Shown piece by piece: positions 35,750 through 47,117 of a stretch of 64,000 nt of DNA. Position numbers and translations under genes: made by a program. The notes under the pieces are model-generated. The model saw only the letters and a list, made by a program, of their open reading frames with translations. It had not been told where the DNA came from and did no database searches. The stretch is from Bryum argenteum (lineage: Eukaryota; Streptophyta; Bryopsida; Bryales; Bryaceae). Location: NCBI GenBank assembly GCA_037043015.1, contig CM073327.1:9840727-9904726 (forward strand). Direction: 5' to 3'. The stretch's first letter is position 1, and each line of letters starts with the position of its first letter.

Positions 35750-36780
35750 AATGTATAAAACTACCTTTTAGATATCTATCAATGAATACATCTAGATATA
35801 TAATAATATATCAACATATATCTACATTTATACTAATGACGACAAAATTGGAAATAGAAATACATTTGTAACATATGTCGTTGAATATATAATTAGAGTA
35901 AAATGTGGAATCATAAATATATCCATGTATAAAACTAATCTAAAATTTATAAGGTTAAAAAATTTATATATACCATATTCAATATAAACATATCTGATGT
36001 TAGTATTGTGTAATTGATAAATACATGATATAAACTTGACACTCGGAACATTAATACACTCATACATTCGAATCCATTGTTTTTGAATTGTGCATGATGG
36101 TATAATATCTCAAAGATCAAATTACTCATTTTTGAAATGTGTTTACAGAATATTTAAAAACAAATATCACAAATAAATTATATATATATATATATAAATT
36201 ATAATTAGTATATTGTATATGCATATATTTAATATAATCTATACCATATAATAATTTTATGCATATATATACATATATAATTATAAATATATGTGTAAAA
36301 ACACATAATGATTATCTTGTCCATGGTTGAATGAGTAATTACCTAACATTATTAATGAATTTAAATTTACTTCTAATATTAGGAATAATAAGACTTGAGT
36401 TAAGTTTGGACATAATGAATTTGGCCAAAATTGATTAGAAAAGTGTGCACATTACGAAATTTGCACTGAATTCATTAGAAAATTTGGCACATTGTGAATT
36501 TGGAAATAATTCATAAGAAAAGTTTGGAGATAATGAATTTGGAAAAAAATTCATAAGAATAGTTGGTACATGTAGAATTTTGAATGAAGTGATAAAAACT
36601 TTTTGTACATTATAAGTTTTGCATCAATTGATAAACAAGTTTTGTACCACTTTGAAGAGAAGCATCAATTGATAAGCAAGCTTGTTAGAGAATATAGTTG
36701 AAATTATGTAAGGCATTATGAAGAGAATAATTGCATTAGGCATTATAAAGAGAAAATTTCGTACACACATGCCCAAGTAC

Positions 36781-36897
36781 CCCAAGTAAGTACTAGGGAT
36801 GCCCAAGTAAGTACTAGGGATGCCCAAGTAAGTACTTGGGATGCCCAAGTAAGTACTTGGGATGCCCAAGTAAGTACTTGGGATGCCCAAGTAAGTA
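36781..36897. repeat. 21-bp tandem array, 5-6 copies
   Basis: The unit is CCCAAGTAAGTAC(T/A) followed by GGGATG. Each unit is itself a near-palindrome around GTAC (CCCAAGTA..TACTTGGG). The array lies about 750 bp beyond the 3' end of the ParB-methyltransferase gene. The region 36,400-36,690 to its left holds a looser repeat based on AATTCATTAGAAAA and TTTGGCACAT. Confidence 0.85.
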
Positions 36898-37649
36898 GCA
36901 CCATACCTTCACTTTCATGCGTCTTGTAATGGAAAGTAGGGTACAATGACTTGAGTTAACACTTTGAATCATTGATCCTACATCATTAAAAATTAATGCC
37001 CTTACTACGCACGCGAGCCCACGTACGCTGATATTGGCAAATTAAGTCGGTGCTCAAATTCGACCGCGCTCAATGGATACAGCTATTGGAAACTGATAGT
37101 AGAATATTCGACACCATAGTTACTAACAAAATATTGTGCCTTCACCCGATGATTCAGGAGTTACCAAGTCTACCGTTCTACTTCCAGACTCGGATTCGGA
37201 AGCTTCGTTGTCCACGAAGATGTTTCCTCTGTTGAGCCTTCCTTCTCTGTGGAAATCATCTTTGGATGAATCTTGGTTCGCAAGTACATGTGCCATCGCC
37301 GCAGCCGGGGGGGGGGGAAGGGAGTAAGTTGGAGACGGACTTCTGAAGAAGTCTGGATCCGCATAAAATGGTCTGAGAAAGGTACAAAGACCTGCAGAGG
37401 ACCGAATATGGTTCGATCATGGACCATGTGACAACATACAACAACGACGACAAGATGGTTATCGAATGACTGCAATTGCAAGTGAATGGCAACAACGACT
37501 AAAATGGTTCCTTCATCTAAATCTACAATAGACGAGGTCAACTATGAACCAAAGTCAAAGGCGAATATCCAATGTTTACTTATAGGCTCAGGTGAACCGA
37601 ATTACAAAAAACGGCGACCTCGTAAATGTGCCATCAAAGGTAATAGAAT

Positions 37650-40600
37650 TCAGGGGCTCAAGAGCACAGCGTCCATACCCCTTCCGTTGCGTGGCTTTAG
37701 AGATTCAGGTGGTTTTGCCATTGGCATCAAGACTGTCTGGAACATATTGTAATCCTCCTCGATTCCGAAGAAGTGACGACCAGAGGCACGGCAGGCACGG
37801 AGCGAAGCACCTGTAGATGCGGTAAGATCAACCACAATGTCCCCTTCTTTGGAGCACATATCTATGAGTGTTTGAAAGAAGACGTCTGACTTCTCGTGTG
37901 GACCTCGCATTGGTTTTCGGTCAGCTCCGAGAGTGGGTGCTTGAACATCATTTCGGAGGCTCAAAAATCGCAACGGATCCTCTGGAGTGTTGGCTAACAA
38001 AGGGTCTGAATTGAATTTCAGAGGCTTCGGAATTCGGTCCCAATCTGGTTTTCCTTGTGCTCGGCCAGTCTTCAACAGCAAGAGCGCCGAGAACATGTAG
38101 GTCTACAAATACAAAACAAGTAAATGTTAGATTAACTTCTACAACCCCTCCTAGTTCAGTTTCCATTATACGATCACATGCTATATGGATTTAAAATTAT
38201 TGACACTAAAGAGAGTTAATAACCATACCATCATATCATCGTAAAGAGGATGTGTGAGGGGTTCTACTTGATGGCACGACCATTCGCATTTGGTCTTCAA
38301 TCTATGCTTCTCAATCCACCGCATAATCTCCCAGTTCATTCCCGAGGGCATGAAGATCAATATTCCTCCATCGTCATGGAGGAATCGAGATGCAAATTCG
38401 AAGCGGATGGTGTACCATTCTTTTGGTTTCCCACCCATAGAGTTCCACTGAGGGACTTGATTGCCAAATCCCGAGACAATGGAGTCAAACGGAGTATCAA
38501 TAATGATCAAGTCAACACATGGGAACATTCCCCTTTTGCCTCCAATGTAAGTCTCCTCATTACCGCGTGCCTACATTTTACATATAGAATATGTTATACA
38601 AGATTCATTCAAGTATCCAAATGAAATTTGCAAGAAATGACGGCATTGAGCAAGAAGTAGGTCGTGGCTCACACACCTTTTGTGGCAAATTCTTCGAAGA
38701 CCCCAGAATCAGACCCAAGGAAACTAGCCACTGCCTTGTTCTCAATCTGCTCATGGTAATCTGCTCCATGTGGAGCTCGACTAATCAGGCTGGTCCTTTG
38801 GACCGATGCCTGCGCTCTACCGAAACTACGGGCAGTGTAGGAGTGGGATCGAGAAGACCGAGCCTCTGATTGAGTCACCTCAACCAATTCGGTTTGGTCT
38901 TGGGCGTCCCCTTCAATGTGCTTACCTCTTTTTACGATCTCGTCTTCGAGTGGAGGCTGTTGTGCGCTGCGCTTGTTGCTCTTGGGAGCAACATCTCGAA
39001 GTGAATCCCGAAGTGCTGGTGCCGAACGTGGACCCTTGGCGACTGTCGACAGACCAGTCCTCCCCTTTGCTTTATGGACTCGACCAACCACCACATCATG
39101 GGCTTGAGACTTGCCAGCACCTGGAATTTGAACTGGCGCTTGTCGATGGAAGGTAGGTTCAACTTGCTTTCTTAATTCGACAAGATGAGGTGGAGTTTCA
39201 TTCGGGTCCATTTCAATGTACCAATGGCAGGCGAAGAGATGGTCTTCTGACCAGTCGCCTGCCTGGTCCGCCATAAACATGGTCTCAGCATTGTGGATGT
39301 CTAACCACGAGGCAAAGCATGGATGAGCGTCCTGCACAACTCCTTCCTTGAGCAGATTGTGCGTCCAATACCTGGACAAAAAACCACCACAAAATGAGCA
39401 CATTCTGAAAGAAATTTGCATGTAGTATGGACTAAACATGAGAATGGCTTTGAATTTTTATGATCCAATCACCTGTAGATGAGTCGGTTCATTGCTGGCT
39501 CCCCGTGCGGTTGTTTCGGTGAATCCCATTCGGCGGACTTGCTTATTTCCTTCCTCATAATTGGGAGATTAAATGCATAGTCCCATTGGTGAATCTTGTG
39601 GTAATCAATGTACTTCTCCAAGGACTGGGAGCATGGTTTTCCCGAAGTGGGGTAATCCATCATAATGGAATTGAACAACTGTAACGATGCTACCTTCAGC
39701 TGATACCAAAAGACATACTTGTGAAGGTAATTAGTGAATACGACGTCATTGATAGGGGATATAGGAAATTTTTTCATCTTACGATCCGATTTTGTTGAGT
39801 TCCAAAGCTTGAGTAAATACTCCTTCTCCGATGGTGGAAGGCACGCCGAAGCTAAGTTCTGGAGCTTCTCTGTAGTCATCTCCGCATTGATATTGGTTGA
39901 CCAGTGCTTTGCTATCTGCCGTGTTATCCAAATGTACATGTTAGCTAAACTTGAATAAATCAACATAGAAAATCAACTCGAATAATAACATAGGACAAGG
40001 AGACTCTGGGACGCCGTTCGGCAATGAACGAGGGGTTCAGGCCTAGCATCGGCCACATCAAAAATTGCTGGTCTTAGGGAACAATGTTAGCGGAGTGGCA
40101 GTCCAATGCTGACGGAGAATGGAATGAACATGCCGTACATCCAGATTTTTAACTTCTGAGTCATCGTTCGGTACGGAACAGTCACTTAAATTGTAGCCAC
40201 TGGGTTTGTACTTGGCTTGCGAAAATTGACCATACTGACCCTATTCGGCACAGAATGACTATTACAAGGACACCATATTCTAGATAATTTCCTAGTAAAC
40301 ATCTTGAAAAGACCTTACCTCAGCCAAGAAGTTCTTCCCATTTGCAGGATTAGCAATCGCCAAGTGCTTATTGAATGGAGTCGTAAGAGCCTTCCTCTTT
40401 GCCTCCATGGCCCCGTTAATGGCCGCATTGAGCCCTTGAGCTGTTCGACGTCTTCTTGGAGTATCTTCTTCATACTTTCATTGGCCCTCATCTCCAGCCT
40501 CCATGATGTCTTGCTGTCAATACGAACAAGGATGAATCAGCTTAGGCCGATCAATGATACCCTCAAACACTATAATGAAATTGGGAGATGGCTTACAGTG

Positions 40601-43536
40601 TGGATGAAGTCAAGAAACTTTGCCCTCGAAATAGGATACCATGGCCTCTTCTCAAGTGGGACATCTTGTTGTTTTCTTGCAACTACCATCTCGTCGTAGC
40701 TGAGAATGTCTTTAAACTTATCGAGCGATAGAGATCCAATCTTTTGAATGCGTTGCAGCGTATGCACAAGATTCTGCTTGACATGGCTGTTTTCGTTCGA
40801 CTTGTTTATATCATGCATGGCTGTTAAAACGTCTGTTACGTCATCAGCAGTCCGGAGGACGATTGACCGAACCCGATAATGCCAGTCCAAGTCGTGCTTA
40901 TGAGATCTCCGAATGAAATCATACCATGCCACAAGTCGATGGTTACCGTCCCACACATAGAAGAATTTGTTGGAAAGCGCGGACAATTCTGGGTCTGCCT
41001 TCAGGAAAGCTTCAAACTCCCTGTCCTTTGTGCGCCAGTGTGTACTCCACTTTGCTCGATCCGCTTCAGATACCGTTTTCTCCTGGCCCTCGAAGTTAGT
41101 GATTGATACATAGAAGACCGACGCTCCATCCCGGTACCCATGCGAGAACTCAGCCTGCATCTTGGCGACATCATGCTCTAAGGCAGGTCTCACAACTTGA
41201 AGCTTGCGCATTCGACAGAGCGGAATATGCATCTGTGACTTCCCGGGACCAAACATCTCAAGCCTTTTGAGTATCTGGATCGAATTGACACGTGTCTTCT
41301 GATGGGCCACGATCATTCCATATTCCTCCTTCGGGTCTAACGGCATTGGTCTCGGGCCACCATCTCCATTTGATACGACATCGTCTTCATCGTCATCATG
41401 TTCTTGATTGATGTCATCAAATCCACGACCTTCCGGATCACTTAGTCCTTCCTCATCATGGTCATGGTCAGAATCTTGCTCGTGTCCCTCGTCCATTCCA
41501 GAGCTCTCACCTGACTCATCATGCGTACTGGGGACTGCACAACGCCGGTGAACACATGAGATTTTTAACATAGAAATTAATCAGTCAGAAGGCACAGATC
41601 AAATCAACATACATCCAACGTTCGGTGCCGAACTCGTCATTCACCATGATACGAATGTAGATGCTTAGTACCTTGGATAGCATTGGGTGCAACTTGCAAA
41701 TCTTGATCTTCGATATTGTTGCCATAGTTGGAGTGCTCATCATCAGCTTGCGACCCTAGAATAATCGACCACTTAGTTAGGTTTCTTTGAAATGAATCCA
41801 TAACTCAACGAAAATTTAGATAGCTTCAATGAATAATCGAACCTGCCGCATGAGTTGCATTGGGGTCGTTGTCGTAGTCAAAATCTTCAATACGCAGCTC
41901 TGGTCGGTCATTCCCTGAAAAGGATATGCAGACAATGATTTAGAAAATGGAGTTCGTCACAGAACTTCATTCAAGACTCCAATATGAAGCTGGATATCTT
42001 TACGGATCTTACCGTAATTGTTACCAAAGTTCAAGTTTGACTGTCCAGGCGATGCAGAGACACCCCTCATATCACCTGTCGGATTATGCCGCGCCATTGG
42101 ATATGCTCTCTACAAAACCAATAATACATCGTTGTCAGGCACTCTTAATTACACAAGAAGCACCTATTCGGCGACGAATTCATATTGGACGAATACTTTT
42201 GCGTGATTACAATGTTAGCATGATCACCTGTTCCGTACATAACATGACCCTATTCGGTACAGAACATGACCCTATTCGGTACAGAACACCGTTTTATTTA
42301 AGCGCATCGAACCCAATAGGGTCACACCACTCACACTGCTATACATAAATATACTTATTATAGCAATCGTATTGAGTAATCGAGCAATTCACATGGATAT
42401 AGTCCAATAAATCAATCAACTCAACTAATTATTTCACAAGTACTTGTCATTCGGTACAGAACTCCATAATTCACCCATAAATATAGAGGAACTAAGTAGA
42501 TCAGCTGTTGGTGTTCGTCACATAATGGGTGATGTAGTCTACTAGCATGCAATATGAAAGAATAAGGGAATGAAAACTCATTAGACACAGTGAAGGTGTT
42601 CATCACAAAATCAGGGCCGAATAGAGAATTTGATCATATATCAAAGCCATGGAAAGATGGTCGTAGAAAGTTAATCGATCCTACAACTGATACGATATCT
42701 TGAGTTCGGTGCAGAACGTGTCACTTCTCTCTAATCTACCAGCCCACACAAACAAGTGACTGCACAAACGGCATAAATTTCGCATCAAGATTAATATCAA
42801 TCCAATTAGACGTTCGGCACAGAACTAGATCTGAACATTGAGATCGACCTTCATATTGAGATCGACCATCATACATTGAGATCGACCATCATACATCAGA
42901 AACTCACCAGAATGCAAACTCGGTTACAGCTACTTCACAAACATGTAATACTTTGGCCTTCTAGAACTGATATATACACAGAGGCCACTCATTGTGGTTG
43001 CCGTTCAGAATTGGAACCCTAGCACTAGTAGCCGCCAAATGTATTTTTCGGCAACCTAGCCAATGATTACCATTCATCCAAGCATCCAATTGCCGACGAA
43101 TGATGTGATAACTTCCTATCATTCCTAGTGAGCTACATTCCTTGTCGAGCCTATTCAGTTACTCATCAGTGTAATCACTATCATTGGATGAGTCACCTCT
43201 CCATGCATGTCCGGATGCAGCAGGATTAAACCGGATCTAGAATCTGTAAGATCGTGGATTTTGTTTATGAGACATAAGAAACGAAAATCACATTCAGGAC
43301 GATTACTGTAGGAAATAATAGTTTCATACAGAATAATACATTAAAGTTCGAACATGAAACAAACTTACCACTTCGTTTATGGTAGAGAATGGTTGAATCT
43401 CCCTCCGTTTGTAGGTATTCGTGAAGAACTCCAAATCGCCTCCTCTTGATGAGAGTGGGTCGCTTTCTCTATTCAAACTCTCAGCTAAACCATCTAACAA
43501 CGCCTTTGCTCTCCTAACTGCTCTTGTCTCGACCAT
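37650..43536 (-). CDS. ParB/sulfiredoxin-like plus DNA N4/N6-methyltransferase-like fusion protein
   Basis: Ten exons (complement) are 43369-43536, 42013-42109, 41843-41914, 41672-41755, 40597-41534, 40319-40509, 39473-39915, 38675-39371, 38229-38570 and 37650-38102. All have GT-AG borders and matching phases, for about 1,161 residues. Residues 1-200 are polar and acidic. Residues 205-440 contain VWDGNHRLVAWYDF (DGNHR about 336-340), the GxxR-type signature of ParB/sulfiredoxin folds. Near 922-925 the sequence LIIIDTPF matches methyltransferase motif IV (DPPY). Residues 1080-1125 (HEKSDVFFQTLIDMC, VVDLTASTGASL, GRHFFGIEED) match motifs X and I. This order is the beta class of bacterial N4-cytosine/N6-adenine DNA methyltransferases. 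Motif IV has Thr for the first Pro and motif I is diverged, so catalysis is uncertain. Exon 6 is 191 bp, one base short of keeping frame: two good reading frames meet near 40,431-40,440. I infer a role in marking or protecting the element's DNA. Confidence 0.75.
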
Positions 43537-46500
43537 ATCTTAGAAGACAATGAAACTATCATCTTGATTTGAAGAGAGGTGTGGTTTGGTGCCCTTCTTA
43601 TAGGGTCGGGGTTGTTGTACACATGTCCGAGTTGGCACAAAGGTTTAGCTAAAATGAAAGTTTTCGGCGCCTTCAATCATTAATACTATAATGTTTTGAA
43701 TTAAAGTGAAAATGATAAACGCGGCCGATTAATAATGGACAGTTACGCATAAAGTTAGAGCATTTTGTAAGCACAACTTTGGTGGCATAGCACACTGTTG
43801 TGCTCTAGGACGGCGATACCCCAAAATATTTGATGCCATTTGTCACTATTTAATTCAATAGATGCCCATATTTGTTTTATTCGCTTATCACACCTATTAG
43901 TAGTACTAAATATCACCAGGCTATAGCAACCTCTAACAATCCTATCTAATATTGACTTCTAATATATTCCACGTCGCATTCTCAATTATTAAATTACACG
44001 TCACTATTTTTAACTATGCCTTCTTATAGTCCTGACTCCGTGAAAGGCCATTCTGTACAGAATGCCAAATTGGTTCATAATTTTTACAGACGTCCTAAAT
44101 GTAGACTTCCAGCCGCCATCTACCAGCCCACACAAATTTGGGGTTCTGACGTATCTATCTACCTAGCATCACAAAATAAGCTCTATTATCTGGCCATTGT
44201 TTTGTAAGTTCCAAGTACTATTAAATGGCCTCGTCCTACTCCATACTCACTCATTGTAACTTCCACAATGGCATCCAATGTTGTTTCCTTCCGTCTCATG
44301 TCTTCGTCTCTTCCCTTTGTACTCCATGTGGACGATGATGGATTCATAGTTGTCGATGAGAGAATTCTTTGTCTTAGATTTCAACTGCAAGAGTCATCTT
44401 TGATTGTTGAGAAAGAGGAGTTTGATAGGGATGGAGCTGTTGTACGAACTATATATCAGAAGCCTCATGTCGTGGATGGCAAGACCACCTATAGACTTAC
44501 TGCAGGAAACTATACAATCATTGGTGGCCTACAGTCACTACATTTGTCACAGTCGTCTACTGCGACTCCCCGAAGAATGTCATGTCCAGTGCGTCATCTA
44601 AAGAGTAGATTACCCACGGTCAGTGAAACTCCTGAGAATGCAATTCATATTGTAAGTTCTGACGATGAAGACAGCGAATCTGATGGATATCTTCAGGGTC
44701 CATCCCGGTCTAAGGCTGATGGAGTTAAGAAGGAGATCGACAACGCATTAAAGGTGATCAACACTCCATCCTCGGACAGCTTCAGTGAAGATTCGTTTTT
44801 GAGAGCAGATACGTTGTCCAGAACAATTGATTCTGAGACTCCATCACGTGACACCCCTCGATCTACTTCCTCAAATTGCAGTTTCTCAAAGGCACCATCG
44901 ACTAAGAGCCCGCTTTCCATTTCCACAGATTGTGTTGTTCCCAATACTCAATCTCAGGATCCCCATCCGTCTGTCTCATCAGAAGGCATTGTTTCAGGGA
45001 CTCCATCGCCTGCCATTGTGAACAACGATTTGAGAGACTATACGACCAGACTCTCTCCTGACTCTCAGAGATCCATACCAGATGCAGTGACACCTATATT
45101 AGATTCTTCTGAAAGGAGGTCTAAGAGTCTGAGCTTGGCGGACACCTCACTATCATCATTCGTGAGCATTTACGATTCGATTGTGGCATTGGGGAATCAG
45201 CGGATGTCCAAGAGTGACTTGAAGTCTGCCGATCTTGCTTCATTCTCACACCACAAGGTGAAGTATCTCCCTGTCAAGTTCAATGGAAATGTTATCTTCG
45301 AGTTGCCAAATTTACCTGCTGTGAAGGAGGGAGGAGCTGGATTGTTGGACGGAATGGATCGTAGAAGTGATGGGCATGCGTGGACTGAGACAGCTACTAC
45401 AAATATTTCAGATCCTAAATCCCAGCTGTCATTTAAATATGTGAAGTGTCTTGGGCACTTACGGTGTTTGAATAGCACTTGCCCTCAGATTGAACGGACT
45501 GGAGATTATAACGACCTGTATTGGGAAGGATCTACTCCTGAGGTTCTTACCCCAGGCCCTAACCCTCAAATTCCAAAGAAGTGGTCACTTGTTTGTCGTT
45601 TCTGCAAGTCTCCACCATCATGTCTGAAGTTGTGCTTTTGCAAAATGTACTACATAGTGTCCAAAAATCCTGCAATGTCAAGAGCGGCTGTTCATTTTGG
45701 CTTCCATGATCATCCCGTTGCTACAGGAGATTGTAGGGAAGCTCTAGATCTAATTCGTGAAGAGATTCTAACTCAAGTGTCCCGGACACCAAGTGCAAAG
45801 GTTAGTGCCATTGGCTTGGCAGTTGGTCAACAGTTGCTTTTGAAGGGCCTTGTGGATGAGAGTTGTGAAGGAAAGAAGTTATCAGAGGATGAACTGAAAC
45901 AAATATTTGATAAGTGGGCAAAGCTGAGCACTCCTAGTATTCGGAATATGATAGCTGAGGCTAGGAGTTTTTGTGGTCAAGGTGGATATATTGACAACAT
46001 CTTGAAGTTGAAGAAGTCGTCGACTTATGACTATATTCACGACAGCGTTTTCCCTGGGCAAGGCAAAGACTTGGTCTACCTCTTCAAGATGTCAACGTGT
46101 GGTGTTGGAAGTGGAGTTGACCTTGTTAAGAGGATGCAAGCAGGTGGGGACTTGGAGAACGAATGGGTAATGTTCGACCACGTGAAAAGAGTGAAGGAGT
46201 GGACCACTCTTGGCATCCACGTTTACGATCCGGACTATCGAAAAGTCATGACCATTGCTGTTTGTGATGGTCCAAGAAAGGATGTGGATGTCCATGTTGA
46301 ATATTCTAGACAAGCATGGTGTCACCAACGTTAATTTCAAAGGGTTTATGGCGGACTCTGCGCAAGCAAACTTTAACGCTGTTCGTACGATATTCGGATC
46401 GAGAAATCCAAAGGAGAAAATGGAGGGGAAGGAGCGCACTTGTCAATTCCATTGGTCAATGGCTCTTGACAGGCACACAAAGCAGCTTATCAAACCAGAA

Positions 46501-47117
46501 CTCCAACAAATCCATGTGAAGCTTTGTCAAGATTACCGGAAGTCCCGATCAAAATCGGACGCTGATGCTGCTTTGGCCTCTATTAAAGCTTGGTGGTTTT
46601 CTTCCGGTGCTGTTGCGGAAGGGTCCTTGAAAGGGCTCAATGACTGGATAACTTTCTGGCATTTTAGATTTCACCAGTGGGGCTCCCATGTTTCAGAGGT
46701 AAATCACCGAAACCCTTGAAATTCTTTTTTGTCTTCCAAATTTCCCCGTTCCACAAGTTTGCCCTAAATTTAGGCATTCGTTACAGAACTACTACAATGC
46801 AAACCCTAAATTGTGTCGTTCGTTACCGAACTGCTAGACTTGGAACCCTAAAAAGTGTAGTTCGTTACAGAACTACTATATTACAACCCCTATTATTCGT
46901 AGTTCGTTACCTATCAGCTGTATTCCATGCCCTACTTTTGTAAGTTTGATACCGTACGGCTACAATCAACCAATACCTTATAAGGTATTGGTTGATTTAT
47001 CATGGTTAGAATTGGACCTTGCTCGGCGATTTCTGTACAGAACAGTGTTCCATTGCATAATTTGCCCTGCTAGTTCCATAGCATAATTTGCCCTTGTAAA
47101 TGCTGTTCTTTACAGAA
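40017..47117. promoter_or_regulatory. Cluster of TTCGGTRCMGAA palindromes in transposon non-coding DNA
   Basis: The 12-mers start at 40017, 40167, 40244, 41621, 42167, 42231, 42253, 42275, 42450, 42705, 42813, 44051, 46777, 46819, 46861, 47031 and 47106. Earlier members lie outside this span at 33379, 33487 and 33602. Typical forms are TTCGGTACAGAA, TTCGGCACCGAA, TTCTGTACAGAA (a perfect palindrome) and TTCGTTACAGAA. All of those listed fall in introns or intergenic spacers of the element; I saw none in its exons. Spacing is irregular and the surrounding sequence differs, so apart from the local pair at 33.4-33.5 kb this is not a simple tandem repeat. A sequence-specific binding or modification site is the natural explanation. 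Confidence 0.7.
43537..44267. promoter_or_regulatory. Divergent promoter region of the MULE gene pair
   Basis: This 731-bp spacer lies between the two start codons of the ParB-methyltransferase gene (leftward) and the transposase (rightward). It contains the perfect palindrome TTCTGTACAGAA at 44051-44062, about 210 bp before the transposase ATG. Shared or coordinated control of both genes is inferred from the arrangement. Confidence 0.55.

Noticed and set aside
36624-36946. Open frames encoding repeated GIPSTYL or WASQVLT peptides
   Set aside because: They are translations of the 21-bp tandem array; a 21-bp unit keeps any frame open.
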